Below are positions 12,208 to 25,359 of a stretch of DNA of 64,000 nt, piece by piece; the first letter of the stretch is position 1; each line of letters starts with the position of its first letter. The position numbers and the translations under genes are program-made. The notes beneath the pieces were generated by a model, which saw only the letters and a list, made by a program, of their open reading frames with translations, was not told where the DNA came from and made no database searches. Origin of the DNA: Aegilops tauschii subsp. strangulata (Eukaryota; Streptophyta; Magnoliopsida; Poales; Poaceae); the NCBI RefSeq assembly GCF_002575655.3, contig NC_053040.3:155001148-155065147 (forward strand), in the 5' to 3' direction.

Positions 12208-12333
12208 CACTAGAGTCAATAATCTAGATTGCATAGTAATGATTCTAACACCCATGGAGTCTTGGTGTTGATCATGTTTTGCTCGTGAGAGAGGCTTAGT
12301 CAACGGGTGTGCAACATCCAGATCCGTATGTAT

Positions 12334-14617
12334 CTAGCAAATCTCTATGTCTCCCTCCTTGACTTGATCGCGGATGGAATTGAAGCGTCTTTTGATGTGC
12401 TTGGTTCTCTTGTGAAATCTGGATTCCTTTACCAAGGCAATTGCACCAGTATTGTCACAAAAGATTTTCATTGGACCCGATGCACTAGGTATGACACCTA
12501 GATCGGATATGAACTCCTTCATCCAGACTCCTTCATTTGCTGCTTCTGAAGCAGCTATGTATTCTGCTTCACACGTAGATCCCGCCACAATGCTCTGCTT
12601 GGAACTGCACCAACTAACAGCTCCACCATTCAATATAAATACGTATCAGGTTTGTGACTTAGAGTCATCTGGATCACTGTCAAAGCTTGCATTGACGTAA
12701 CCGTTTACGACGAGCTCTTCGTCACCTCCATAAACGAGAAACATATCCTTAGTCCTTTTCAGGTATTTCAGGATGTTCTTGACTGTTGTCCAGTGATCCA
12801 CTCCTGGATTACTTTGGTATCTCCCTGCTAAACTAATAGCAAGGCGCACATCAGGTCTGGTACACAACATTGCATACATGATAGAACCTATGGCTGAGGC
12901 ATAGGGAATGACTTTCATTTTCTCTCTATCTTCTAGAGTGGTCGGGCATTGAGTCTGACTCAACTTCACACCTTGTAACACAGGTAAGAACCCTTTCTTT
13001 GATGATCCATTTAGAACTTCTTCAAAACTTTATCAAGGTATGTGCTTTGTGAAAGTCCAACTAAGTGTCTTGATCTATCTCTATAGATCTTGATGCCCAA
13101 TATATAAGCAGCTTCACCGAGGTCTTTCATTGAAAAATTCTTATTCAAGTATCCTTGTATGCTATTCAGAAATCCAGTATCATTTCCGATCAACAATATG
13201 GCATCCACATATAATATCAGAAATGCTACAAAGCTCCCACTCACTTTCTTGTAAATACAGGCTTCTCCAAAAGTCTGTATAAAACCATATGCTTTGATCA
13301 CACTATCAAAGCGTATATTCCAACTCTGAGAGGCTTGCACCAGTCCATAAATGGATCGCTAGAGCTTGCACACTTTGTTAGCACCTTTTAGATCAACAAA
13401 CCTTCTGGTTGCATCATATACAACTCTTCTTTAAGATATCCATTAAGGAATGCAGTTTTGACATCCATTTGCCAAATTTCATAATCATAAAATGCGGAAA
13501 TTGCTAACATGATTCGGACAGACTTCAGCATCGCTACGGGTGAGAAAGTCTCATCGTAGTCAACTCCTTGAACTTGTCGAAAACCTTTCGCAACAAGTTG
13601 AGCTTTGTAGACAGTAACATTACCGTCAGCGTCAGTCCTCTTCTTTAAGATCCATTTATTCTCTATGGCTTGCCGATCAACGAGCAAGTCAACCAAAGTC
13701 CACACTTTGTTCTCATACATGGATCCCATCTCAGATTTCATGGCCTCAAGCCATTTTGCGGAATCTGGGCTCATCATCGCTTCCTCATAGTTCATAGGTT
13801 CGTCATGGTCAAGTAACATGACTTCCAGAACAGGATTACTGTACCATTCTGGTGCGGATCTTACTCTGGTTGACCTACGAGGTTTAGTAGTAACTTGATC
13901 CGAAGTTTCATGATCATCATCATTAGCTTCCTCACTAATTGGTGTAGGAATCACTGGAACTAATTTCTATGATGGACTACTTTCCAATTCGGGAGAAGGT
14001 ACAATTACCTCATCAAGTTCTACTTTCCTCCCACTCACTTCTTTCGAGAGAAACTCCTTCTCTAGAAAGGATCCATTCTTAGCAACGAATATCTTGCCTT
14101 CGGATCTGTGATAGAAGGTGTACCCAACAGTTTCCTTTGGGTATCCTATGAAGACACATTTCTCCGATTTGGGTTTGAGCTTATCAGGTTGAAGCTTTTT
14201 CACATAAGCATCGCAGCCCCAAACTTTAAGAAACGACAACTTGGGTTTCTTGCCAAACCACAGTTCATATGGTGTCGTCTCAATGGATTTAGATGGTGCC
14301 CTATTTAACATGAATGCAGTCGTCTCTAAAGCATAACCCCAAAATGATAGCGGTAAATCAGTAAGAGACATCATAGATCGTACCGTATCTAATAAAATGC
14401 GGTTATGACATTCGGACACACCATTACGCTGTGGTGTTCCAGGTGGCGTGAGTTGCGAAACTATTCTGCATTGTTTCAAATGAAGACCAAACTCATAACT
14501 CAAATATTCACCTCCACGATCAGATCGTAGAAACTTTATTTTCTTATTATGATGACTTTCCACTTCACGCTGAAATTCTTTGAACTTTTGAAATGTTTCA
14601 GACTTATGTTTCATCAA
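12334..14617 (-). pseudogene. Angela pol: integrase, reverse transcriptase, RNase H (broken)
   Basis: Reading down the minus strand: integrase core and C-terminal part (14,617-13,967; FLRSDRGGEYLS, TPQRNGVSE), RT N-terminal half (13,954-13,388; WQMDVKTAFLNG), RT active-site half (13,340-13,011), RT thumb/connection (12,981-12,646) and RNase H (12,633-12,334; CEAEYIAASEA, KHIKRRFNSIRD). This order is diagnostic of Ty1/copia. The RT box reads LILYVDAILLIGND: the second aspartate of YVDD is alanine (GAT GCC at about 13,201-13,206), which should abolish polymerase activity. At least four frame breaks separate the pieces. Not functional. Confidence 0.93.
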
Positions 14618-14772
14618 TTAGATATACCCATATCTGCTCAAATCATCTGTGAAGGTCAGAAAATAACGATACCTGCCGCGAGCATCAACACTCATTGGAC
14701 CGCATACATCAATATGTATTATTTCCAATAAGTCTGTTGCTCACTCCATTGTTCCGGAGAATGGAGTCTTAG

Positions 14773-16206
14773 TCATCTTGCCCATGAGGCATGGTTTGCA
14801 AGCATCAAGTGATTCATAATCAAGTGATTCAAAAGCCCATCAGCATGGAGTTTCTTCATGCGCTTTACACGAATATGAACTAAACGGCAGTGGCGCAAAT
14901 AAGTTGCACTATCATTATTAAACTTGTATCTTTTGGCTTCAATACTATGAATATGTGTATCACTACTATCGAGATTCAATAAAAATAGACCACTCATCAA
15001 GGGTGCATGACCATAAAAGATATTACTCATATAAATAGAACAACCATTATTCTCTGACTTAAATGAATAACCGTCTCGCATCAAACAAGATCCAGATATA
15101 ATGTTCATGCTTAACGCTGGCACCAAATAACAATTATTCAGGTCTAAAACTAATCCCGAAGGTAGATGTAGAGGTAGTGTGCCGACCGCGATCACATCGA
15201 CTTTGGAACCATTTCCCACGCACATCGTCACCTCGTCCTTAGCCAATCTTCGCTTAATCCGTAGCCCCTGTTTCGAGTTGCAAATATGAGCAACAGAACC
15301 AGTATCAAATACCCAGGCGCTACTATGAGCATTAGTAAGGTACACATCAATAACATGTATATCAAATATACCTTCCACTTTGCCATCCTTCTTATCCACC
15401 AAATATTTGGAGCAGTTCGTCTTCCAGTGACCAGTCCCTTTCCAGTAGAAGCACTCAGTCTCAGGCTTAGGTCCAGACTTGGGCTTCTTCACTTGAGTAG
15501 CAACTTGCTTGCTGTTCTTCTTGAAGTTCCCCTTCTTCCCTTTGCCCTTCTTATTGAAACTAGTGGTCTTGTTAACCATGAACACTTGATGCTCCTTCTT
15601 GATTTCTACCTCCGCAGCCTTTAGCATTGTGAAGAGCTCGGGAATTGTCTTATCCATCCCTTGCATATTATAGTTCATCACGAAGCTTTTGTAGCTTGGT
15701 GGCAGTGATTGAAGAACTCTGTCAATGACACTATCATCAAGAAGATTAACTCCCAGTTGAGTCAAGTGGTTGTGGTACCTAGACATTCAGAGTATATGTT
15801 CACTGACAGAACTATTCTCCTCCATCTTGCAGCTGTAGAACTTATTGGAGACTTCATATCTCTCAATTCGGGCATTTGCTTGAAATATTAACTTCAACTC
15901 CTGGAACATCTCATATGCTCCATGACGTTCAAAACGTCGTTGAAGTCCCGATTCTAAGCCGTAAAGCATGGCACACTGAACTATTGAGTAGTCATCAGCT
16001 TTGCTTTGCTGGACGTTCATAATGTCCGGTGTTGCTCCTGCAGCGGGTCTTGCACCTAGCGGTGCTTCCAGGACGTAATTCTTCTGTGCAACGATGAGGA
16101 TAATCCTCAAGTTACGGACCCAGTCCGTGTAGTTGCTACCATCATCTTTCAACTTAGCTTTCTCTAGGAACGCATTAAAATTCAAAGGAACAGTAGCACG
16201 GGCCAT
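14773..16206 (-). pseudogene. Angela gag and protease (broken)
   Basis: Gag starts at 16,206 (MARATVPLNFNAFLEKAKL) soon after the PBS and leader. An in-frame TGA at 15,787-15,789 interrupts it; the frame continues directly through SYKSFVMNYNMQGMD to the nucleocapsid knuckle. That knuckle reads CFYWKGTGHWKTNC: the second cysteine of CX2CX4HX4C is tryptophan, so zinc binding is probably lost. The protease motif WVFDTGSVAHICNS is intact, with its catalytic Asp. The frame ends at 14,773 before the integrase. Gag would form the particle shell and the protease would cut the polyprotein. Confidence 0.92.
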
Positions 16207-17424
16207 TTATCTACAACAACATAGACATGCAAAATACTATCAGGTACTAAGTTCATGATAAATTAAAGTTCAATTAATCATATTACTTAAGAATTCCCAC
16301 TTAGATAGACATCCCTCTAGTCATCTGAATGATCACGTGATCCATATCAACTAAACCATGTCCGATCATCACGTGAGATGGAGTAGCTTTCAATGGTGAA
16401 CATCACTATGTTGATCATATCTACTATATGATTCACGTTCGACCTTTCGGTCTCAGTGTTCCGAGGCCATATCTGCATATGCTAGGCTCGTCAAGTTTAA
16501 CCCGAGTATTCTGCGTGTGCAAAACTGGCTTGCACCCGTTGTATGTGAACGTAGAGCTTATCACACCCAATCATCACGTGGTGTCTCCGCACGACGAACT
16601 GTAGCAATGGTGCATACTCAGGGAGAACACTTGTACCTTGAAATTTAGTGAGGGATCATCTTATAATGCTACCGCTGTACTAAGCAAAATAAGATGCATA
16701 AAGGATAAACATCACATGCAATCAAAATAAGTGATATGATATGGCCATCATCATCTTGTGCCTTTGATCTCCATCTCCAAAGCACTGTCATGATCACCAT
16801 CGTCACCGGCTTGACACCTTGATCTCCATCGTAGCATCATTGTCGTCTCGCCAACTATTGCCTCTACGACTATCGCTACCGCTTAGTGATAAAGTAAAGC
16901 AATTACATGGCAATTGCATTTCATACAGTAAAGCGACAACCACATGGCTCATGCCAGTTGCCGATAACTGTTACAAAACATGATCATCTCATACAACAAT
17001 TTATATCATCACATCTTGACCATATCACATCACAACATGCCCTGCAAAAACAAGTTAGACATCCTCTACTTTGTTGTTGCAAGTTTTACGTGGCTGCTAC
17101 GGGCTTCTAGCAAGAATCGTTCTTACCTACGCATCAAAACCACAACGATTTTTCGTCAAGTGTGCTGTTTTAACCTTCAACAAGGACCGGGCATAGTCAA
17201 ACTTGATTCAACTAAAGCTGGAGAAACAGACACCCGCTAGCCACCTGTGTGTGAAGCACGTTGGTAGAACCAGTCTCATGAACATGGTCATGTAATGTCG
17301 GTTCGGGCCGCTTCAAACAACAATACCGCCGAATCAAAGTAAGACGTTGCTGGTAAGCAGTATGACTATTATCGCCCACAACTCATTGTGTTCTACTCGT
17401 GCATATAACATCTACGCATAGACC
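16207..17424 (-). other. Angela untranslated leader, no gene
   Basis: Between the PBS and the gag start. Only short frames without homology signals. Such a long leader would hold packaging and dimerization signals in copia elements; none can be pinpointed by eye. Confidence 0.6.
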
Positions 17425-17438
17425 TGGCTCGGATGCCA
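17425..17438 (-). other. Primer binding site of Angela (initiator Met tRNA type)
   Basis: Minus strand TGGCATCCGAGCCA lies one base inside the 5' LTR. It resembles the usual copia PBS TGGTATCAGAGCC, complementary to the 3' end of initiator methionine tRNA, with a few differences. Confidence 0.75.
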
Positions 17439-17439
17439 C

Positions 17440-19160
17440 TGTCGGGGAACACAGTATTTCAAAAAATTTACCTACGATCACGCAAGATCTATCTAGGAGA
17501 TGCATAGCAACGAGCGGGGAGAGTGTATCCACGTACCCTTGTAGACCGAATGCGGAAGCGTTTAGTAACACGGTTGATGTAGTCGAACGTCTTCACGATC
17601 CAACCGATCCAAGCACCGAACGTATGGCACCTCTGTGATCAGCACACTTCAGCTCGATGATGTCCCACGAACTCCTGATCCAGTTGAGGCCGAGGGAGAG
17701 TTCCGTCAGCATGAGGGTGTGGTGACGGTGATGATGAAGTTATTGGCGAAGGGCTTCGCCTAAGCACTACGACGATATGACCGAGGTGTGTAACTGTGGG
17801 GGGGCACCGCACACGGTTAAGAGAAACTTGTGTGTTCTAGGGTGCCCCTGCCCCCGTATATAAAGGAGGGGAGGGGAGGCCGGCCGGCCCTCCTAGGGTG
17901 CGCCAGGAGAGGGGAATCCTACTAGGACTCCAAGTCCTAGTAGGTTTCCACCTGGAGGAAGGGGGAAGAAGGAAGGGAGAGGGGAAGCGAAAGAAAGGGG
18001 GCGCCGCCCCCTTCCCCTAGTCCAATTCGGACCCAAGGGGGGCGCGCAGCCAGCCCCTTGTGGCCCTTCCTCTCTCCCCACTAAGGCCCATGAAGGCCCA
18101 TTAGTTCCCCCGGGGGGTTCCGATAACCCTCCGGCACTCTGATAATTATCCGGTACCTCTCGAAACTCATCTGGTGTCCGAATAACATCGTCCAATATAT
18201 CAATCTTTATGTCTCGACCATTTCGAGACTCCTCGTCATGTCCGTGATCTCATCCGGGACTCCGAACAAACTTCGGTCATCAAATCACATAACTCATAAT
18301 ACAAATCGTCATCGAATGTTAAGCGTGCGGACCATACGGTTTCGAGAACTATGTAGACATGACTGAGACACATCTCCGGTCAATAACCAATAGCGCAACC
18401 TGGATGCTCATATTGGTTCCTACATATTCTACGAAGGTCTTTATCAGTCAAACCGCATAACAACATACGTTGTTCCCTTTGTCATCGGTATGTTACTTGC
18501 CCGAGATTCGATCATCGGTATCATCATACCTAGTTCAATCTCGTCACCGGCAAGTCTCTTTACTCGTTCCGTAATGCATCATCTCGTGACTAACTCATTA
18601 GTCACATTGCTTGCAAGGCTCATAGTGATGTGCATTACCAAGAGGGCCCAGAGATACCTCTCCGATACATGGAGTGACAAATCCTAATCTCGATCTATGC
18701 CAACTCAACAAACACCATCGGAGACACCTGTAGAGCATCTTTATAATAACCCAGTTACGTTGTGACATTTGATAGCACACAAGGTGCTCCTCCGGTATTC
18801 GGGAGTTGCATAATCTCATAGTTTGAGGAACATGTATAAGTCATGAAGAAAGCAATAGCAGGAAAACTAAACGATCATTATGCTAAGCTAACGGATGGGT
18901 CTTGTCCATCACATCATTCTCTAATGATGTGATCTCGTTCATCAAATGACAACACATGTCTATGGCTAGGAAACTTAACCATCTTTGATTAACGAGCTAG
19001 TCAAGTAGAGGCATAGTAGGGACACTCTCTTTGTCTATGTATCCACACATGTACTAAGTTTCCGGTTAATACAATTCTAGCATGAATAATAAAGATTTAT
19101 CTTGATATAAGTAAATATAAATAACAACTTTATTATTGCCTCTAGGGCATATTTCCTTCA
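17440..19160 (-). repeat. Angela 5' LTR (complete, 1,721 bp)
   Basis: Complete LTR with TG...CA ends on the minus strand (TGAAGGAAAT ... TTCCCCGACA). A TATA-like TATATAAAGGAGG stretch (plus-strand view) lies near 17,857. It contains GC-rich CCCCCTTCCC tracts that cause several shadow frames. Confidence 0.93.
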
Positions 19161-19767
19161 GTAAGTGCAAAGAATGACTTAAACATAGCAGACGACCTGA
19201 AATGGGCCGGAACGATGTAGCTAGTAACTAAAGATTTGTAATCCGAAGTGCCGCGTCTCCTTTTGGAAACTATCATCCTTCTTGTGAGATGCTCCGGTAT
19301 GGAAGGTGCGAGCACCAAAACTTGTGCCAAATTTTACCAAAAAATTTCCATGCGATCGTGAGAGCACGCCACACTGACACAACGATTTTCGTTATTTTTC
19401 AGACTCTATATGCATTTGCTGAAATTAAAATACCAACAAGGCCTACGCCTCTGGCCGCACCCTGCGGCTGAACTGTTTGAAGTTTTTTCCCGTTTCTTGC
19501 ACAATGAATGAAAACTCGCAAAGCGACACACAAATGATCTTGCTAACACGCATGTGTAGTTGCGACTATATAGATACATACAAATGAGATCTCTCTTTTT
19601 TGCATATTCAAACTTTGAGATTGCTAGCGAGGCCTTCCGCCTGGTAAAATGTACCAGAAAATCAAACCATAGGGTACAATCGTTATTTCTTACCGTGGAG
19701 AAAAATTGGAGGCGAAACGATGAACACATGTTTTCATGCAAACACAAATATGATGTTAGGTAATGTA

Positions 19768-20267
19768 AATGTTTTCAAATAGCACACGGTTCACTCACGA
19801 AAGCCGTGTGTCCACTAAACCGTGGCCGATGCCCTCCCCCCTCTGCCACGCGTGTGATCTGAGTCGTGCGTTCTGATTGGCCATAACCCAAACCCCACGG
19901 ATCGTACGTCTGCACCATTGGATTCTCCTTGATCGAACGGCAATCCTCATCCCTTTCGACAACACACGCGGTTCCGGTTGTGATTTTATTTATATCCACA
20001 AATTGCATGTTAAATTCAAAAAAATGTTTTCAACTAGCACACGCTTCACACATGAAAGCCGTGTGCCTACCAAACCGTGGCCAATGCCCCCCCTTTGCTG
20101 CACGCGCAATCTGAGTCGTGCGTTCTGATTGGCCAGAACCCAAACCCCACGGATCGTACGTCTGCACCGTTGGATGCTCCCAAATTGAACGGCAATCCTC
20201 ATCCCTTTCGACAGGAAATGCAGTCCGGCTAGGAATTGATTATATGCCAAAATGCACGGTAAATACC
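19768..20267 (+). repeat. Two tandem ~250-bp units in CACTA copy A
   Basis: Units start at about 19,768 and 20,022. Each carries AAATGTTTTCAA.TAGCACACG, then AAAGCCGTGTG, then a conserved ATCTGAGTCGTGCGTTCTGA...CCCACGGATCGTACGTC block, and ends in a TCATCCCTTTCGACA block. A partial third unit begins near 20,268. Inverted counterparts in copy B are at 32,940-33,420 and 37,106-37,345. They sit upstream of the En/Spm-Ulp1 gene, so they may be protein-binding repeats or promoter parts. That role is inference. Confidence 0.75.
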
Positions 20268-20599
20268 AAAAAATGTCTTACATATAGCACACGAGACCTG
20301 AAATGCACCAGCAAATCAAACCCGTGGTATAATGGTGATTGCTTAACGTGGGAAAAATTTAGAGGCGAAACGATGAACTCACGTCTTCATTTCAAAATTA
20401 GTATGTCTTCATTTCAAACGAAATTATTCTATTTGTGCACACGAGCGCTTAGAGGCAACCGTTTTCATAGGCCTTTCCACGCGGCGACCGAGGATATTTT
20501 CACCCTTTTCACCTAGGCTGCCAACCCCCCCCCCCCCCCGCCTGCCCGCGTTTCACTCAACTAGTCCACCCAATCTCCATCGCCAGCTCCCCCCTCTCC

Positions 20600-20830
20600 C
20601 AGATCCATAGCAGAACCCTCTCCGGCGCCGCCATGCTCACCCCGGCCGTGTGCCCGCTCTTCGGCGTCAAGCCTACCTCCACTACCGTTCCCAACACGCG
20701 GCTGCCCACGCCTCGCTGTCTTCGTTTGCTCACCAGCCACCCTCAAGCATATCGATGTTGTAACCCTTGCCTCTCCTGTGGTCTGGCCGGGTTTGCATTA
20801 AGAAGCCTGTTAGTTACTGCTCTCCATCGC
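20600..20830 (+). other. GC-rich leader exon of the CACTA A gene (probably 5' UTR)
   Basis: Follows a poly-C run near 20,526. It ends at a good donor (GCG|GTGAGG, 20,830/20,831) that pairs with the acceptor TTCTCTGTAG directly before the ATG at 21,130. The same exon and donor exist in copy B (donor at about 32,380). A frame MLTPAVCPLFGVKPTST is conserved between copies, but joining it at this splice gives an early stop, so it is more likely untranslated. Confidence 0.5.
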
Positions 20831-21129
20831 GGTGAGGCATATTTCCTTGCAAGCCCTCTCCCTATTTCATTCTGTATGTTCCCAAATTGGCTATAAAATA
20901 ACGGAGAGCATATATATGTTCATTATCTACCTTCCTAACTACATATAATATGTATTTGTTCCAATAAGTTACTGCCTATTTACAGATCGCGGGCGCCCGA
21001 GTCACACAAACTTAACAAATTAGCCGTACATTTTCTAAATTATTGCATGACATGTTTAGAAATCTTGATACCAAGTTGTTAGTTTTATGCTTATCCTCCT
21101 TTCCTGAGTTTCGCATGTGTTCTCTGTAG

Positions 21130-24100
21130 ATGCCGAGTAGCAGCGACAGCACTCATGCTTCAGGCGATGTATCTTCATCTGATTCCGACAACCCTAGGTC
21201 TTCAGCAGATTGTGAGGGATCAAGTAATCTTGAACGGGATAGAGCTGCAGCAATTACCCTTCTGGTCAGGACACGGAGGAACACTCCAAGGAAGCCCACA
21301 CACTAGCCTAAAGGTGTATATGAAGTAACCGAGGTTGATCTAAAGTCTTGGGCTCCTACTAAACAAGATAAAGCACGCACGAGGTTTAGGAGTGTGTGTG
21401 GATTTGTTGGCAGGGCAAGGCTCAACATTAATCTGCCAGGGTTTCGGAAGGCTGACACAAAAACACGGCAAAGGATAGTCCGGGAGATCATGGATCACTT
21501 CAATGTTCGAGAGCAGTGGAGAATGCAGGTGGAACACGCTGCACTGAAGAAGGCTAGGGGATGCTTGGAAAAACTGGAAGCACGTGATGTACAAGGAGTA
21601 CTTGAGTGAAGGCAAGGACCCAATCCCCGCATACCCACAAATTACAAAGGCAGACTGGGAAGAATTCAAAAGGGTCAGGGCGACTAAAGAGTTTGCTGAG
21701 AAGAGTTTCAAGCAATCAGAACTTTAGAAGAAGAACACGCACCCCCACCGTATGGGTGTGGCAGGATACTACGACATGAAATTGATATGGGACCAGGAGG
21801 ACAAAGAAGCAGTAGCGGTGGGTGGGAATCCGGCCTTTAGTGAAATCAGGGGCCAACGCGCCAGAGACTACTTGCGGGCACGTGCAAGGAGCCGTGATGA
21901 CGGAACTTATTACTTTAAAAACTCACATGACGAAGAAATGTATCAAGTGATGTTAGAGGCTTCCAAGATCCCTGGAAGGTTCTACAGGAACTCGGGGCCA
22001 TGTGCCATTCTGTCCGTTGCTCTGGAAACAAAAGAGCCCCTTGGCCGTGCAAGGGTGTTAATGTCCCGCACAAGAGGGCTTTCACACTCAGCAAAGAAGA
22101 GAGGCTCAGCATGAAAAAAGCGAGGAGTGAAATGAAGCAGAATGCATTGTATGAAAGGTTGAGGAAGGAGATGTATCCGGCTGTTTGAAAGGATGTTGAG
22201 GAGTCAATGATGATGCAGAAGACTCTAACACTGACAGATAGCCAGCAGATGGGAGGGGAGGCAGGCATGGAGGATGCTGCTTATTGCGCGATAACACTGC
22301 ACAAGAGTAGCTGTGCATCAGCTGACCCCAGCGACACTGAGACTGCAGCTACTCCTGATGATGCTATATCTGATCTATCTGGAATGAAAGACAGAGTGAA
22401 GGGCGTGCTTACACATTATGAAGGTACATTAAAATGTGCAACAACCTAGGTTTGCCCACCCTTCTTGGAAGATGGCCTCTTGTTGGACAATGTGCCATTG
22501 AAGCCGGGTTGTGTGAACTGCTACGTGACTGAAGTAGAGCCTGGATTCAATGAATTTTCCCTGAAGAATGTCCTAGGAGACTTCGATGAGCAAAGGACCT
22601 TGGGAGAAACACTGTTACATCACACCCAGTGGCCACGAAAGGAAATAGAGTTCATCAATGAAATCCCTGAAGCCCCACCAAGAGCAACCAATGTCGCCCC
22701 TCAATTGGTGACACTCTCCTTGCCACAGCAGCTCTTGCGTGCTTCCCCCAAAGAACCTAATACTCGTAATCCAACGGCTAATGCATCAACCTGTGATCAT
22801 CTGGCCTAACTTTGTGGCGTACAGGCCATGTCATCCTCCGCCCCAAAGTAGCCAGTGGCAAGGCCTATAACTGCTGATGACGCACCACCGGTTCAGATGC
22901 CGGCCGCATAAGCAGCGGGGGGAGACTCAGCTGCAGCACATGCTCAGCAGACCAACCTGGTGGAACGGACTGCTAAGCAGTCTCATGCTTCGCAACCACC
23001 TGCTAAGCAGTCTGTAGGTCCAGAACCGACTGCTCATCAGTCCGTCGGTCCGCAGTCTCCTGATCAGCATACCAATGCGTTCGCACTTCCTGCTCAGCAA
23101 ACCAACGCGTTGGCACAGCCTCCTCAGCACATCGAAAAGTTGGCACCACCTGTGTGGAAACCCGACATAGCTTCAACGCATGGTCAGCAGACCGATGCCT
23201 CTGCTCCAACAGCCCAACAGTCTATCATAGCAGTGCTGCCAGCTCAGCGGTCCGGCATAGATAAACCGTCTGCTAAGCAGTCCGTCGAAGCTTCACCATC
23301 TGCTCGGCAGTCTACCTTGCAGCCAACCAGACGTTCTACGAGAAATGCTTCAAGTACCAAGAAGGAAGTGGCCAAAAAGGCTACACCCACGAGGAAGCGC
23401 GGCGGGAGAGTGAAGAGGAAAGAGAACGATTGCCTCTTACTTAAAGCACTCATCGCCCAGAACCAAATTAACAACAGCTTGTTCGAATCGGGGAGTAATA
23501 TTATTTCTGACGGCATGGATGATGAAGAAGTACGTTTGTTTCTTGCTAAAAGTAAAGAACACATACTTCAAGCGCGCAATTACATCCATGGCCAGCCATT
23601 TCTTGTTGGCGAATACTTTGATGAGTGTAGCTTCAGTTTCCGCGAGTTACATGAATATTGCATGGATCAAATGTCAGCAGGTCATCATGGTTTGCTAGTC
23701 CACTACAACAGAGATCATTTCCGACACGATGCTGGTTCCATCAATGTGAGTTTCGATGACTTACATCTCTTCTTCAACTTCAACGATCTCGATGCCACTC
23801 TTGTTAGATGCCTGATTTTGTAAGTACTTAACAAACTTTGATCAACTTCTCCATACAAGGCTGTAAATGATAGACAACTAACTGCATTTTATTCCTCTCA
23901 GGGGATTGAACACGCAGAGAAGAAAAAGGGAGAGTGTGTATTTCATAGATCCTGAATTAGCAAATGGCACAACAATACATGGTAAGGACCTACGGGACTG
24001 GGCCATTAACACGGTCGTCCGTCTCTTTGAAAACACGTCCCATGCAGAATCATTTCTCTGGCCATATCATGAACGGTAAGTCAAGTAAAGAACCACGCAT

Positions 24101-24977
24101 ATACTGATTGTCTTTCAGATTTCGACATAATTTGTAAGTTCATGGCTTTCTTAATATGTAGCAATCACTGGATATTGGTATTCATTGTTCCAAACAAGAA
24201 CACAGTGTACTACATTGATTCTCTCAGAGAGTCAACAAACGCTCAAGATCTGACGGATCTTCAGCAATTCATGTATAGGTATTGAATTCTATGATGTTGA
24301 AATTAATTTGCATTCATATCTGGTTCAACAATTGATGTTTTCAAAATTCATCTTCATTTGCAGTGTGCTCGCATTGTGGAAAACTAAACCAGGGAACCTG
24401 TTCAAGAGGGAACTACCTCTGCAGCACGAGATCGTTTCTCCGGTAACACACTGAAATCCGTTATTTTCGGAAAATTTATCCAAGGGTCCGCAAATACCTT
24501 TTCTTACGCTAGTCAAATGTTCAAGCTTCTAAATAAACCTATTTATATTTTGTCCAAAGAAAAAATAATACATCTAACACCGGTTAGGTTGTTCCTAACA
24601 GGACAAATACATGACTGATTTTGTACAAAAAAATTTAGTATCCTCAGCAAGAAGCAGGGACCAACCTTTGTGGATACTATGTTTGCAGACACATGATCTC
24701 CATCTGCAAATCTGCTGATAGTTGTGACGATCCTCGCGAATTAGTACCAGTAAGTCTATCTTAATTAATATCTTCTACTCCACTCATATGGCACATTCTG
24801 ATCTTAAAAATACTGCAGCTCATCTTAAATCCGAAGACCACTGAACCGCTCCCAGCTAGTGAATTGTTGATGGTTCGGAGATTTATCAGCGACTTCTTCC
24901 TGAATCACTACATCAATCCCACTGGTGATAATGAAGATTCCAGTATGCGTTCTCCTGAAACATTGAGTAAGAGTTAG
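21130..24977 (+). pseudogene. CACTA gene A: En/Spm-type domain joined to a Ulp1-like (C48) cysteine protease, decayed
   Basis: The main exon (21,130-23,823) begins MPSSSDSTHASGD and includes KGVYEVTEVDLKSWAPTK, a block like plant 'Ptta/En/Spm' transposase domains (KADWEEFKRVRAT in copy B), a Ser/Gln/Ala-rich repeat region built on TAKQS/AQQT units (22,930-23,320), a basic stretch (TRKRGGRVKRKEND) and the start of the protease fold. Five further short exons (about 23,902-24,076, 24,164-24,277, 24,362-24,441, 24,639-24,750, 24,829-24,977) complete a Ulp1 domain: NHWILVFIVP (His), YYIDSL (Asp), PQQEAGTNLCGYYVC (Gln, Cys). All catalytic residues are present. Breaks: TAG at 21,304 (codon 59), an extra G near 21,560, TAG near 21,725, TGA near 22,186 and TAG near 22,447. 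Ulp1 proteases remove SUMO; the role in transposons is unknown. Confidence 0.75.
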
Positions 24978-25152
24978 CCGCTAAACATATACGCATGGAT
25001 CCATTGTTTTCCATCTCATGATGTCTTCGTATTTCGTACACTATGATTAATTATGTAATGCATATATGTGTGGACAAATCATTGGAATTTAGCTACCATA
25101 TGTTCAATTGCAATTGTTGCGAAATCTGATGAATGTTCTTCCTGTGGACACT

Positions 25153-25356
25153 ATTTGTTCAATTGAATATTGTGGCGAATTTGCTTTTTGCGTGCCGATT
25201 CAAAATGGGATATTTTTGTTTATTTGTTCAATTGAATATTGTGGCGAATTCGCTTTTTGCGTGCCGATTCAAAATGGGATTTTTTTTATTTGTTCAATTG
25301 AATATTGTGGCGAATTTGCTTTTTGCATGCCGATTCAAAATGGGATATTTTTGTTT
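25153..25356 (+). repeat. Minisatellite, three copies of a ~69-bp unit
   Basis: Each unit reads TTTGTTCAATTGAATATTGT, then GGCGAATT.GCTTTTTGC, then TGCCGATTCAAAATGGGA and a T-rich end. Copy B has only two units (27,957-28,094). The open frames here are artefacts of the repeat. Confidence 0.85.
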
Positions 25357-25359
25357 TAA

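Larger units (their letters stand above)
1429..19160 (-). mobile_element. Ty1/copia LTR retrotransposon, Angela-like, with a nested Fatima-like element
   Basis: The element reads on the minus strand. The 5' LTR is 17,440-19,160 (outer end TGAAGGAAATATGCCC). The 3' LTR is 1,429-1,937 plus 10,978-12,195, split by a 9,040-bp gypsy element. The 5-bp target duplication GTAAG is exact at 1,424-1,428 and 19,161-19,165. PBS (17,425-17,438), gag, protease, integrase, RT, RNase H and PPT follow in copia order (integrase before RT). Multiple stops, frameshifts and a damaged RT active site make it non-functional. The LTR ends and length (1,721 bp) fit the abundant Triticeae family Angela; that name is from recall. 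Confidence 0.93.

Noticed and set aside
18598..18819. Short frames inside the Angela LTRs
   Set aside because: LTR sequence, present in both LTR copies, with no protein similarity.
20526..20542. Poly-C run (also at 61,868-61,890) as a functional G-quadruplex
   Set aside because: Single homopolymer runs; the copy B counterpart lacks the long run, so it looks like slippage.
22927..23209. Frames opposite to the Gln/Ser-rich repeats
   Set aside because: Low-complexity shadow frames; the sense frame is the repeat region of the En/Spm-Ulp1 gene.
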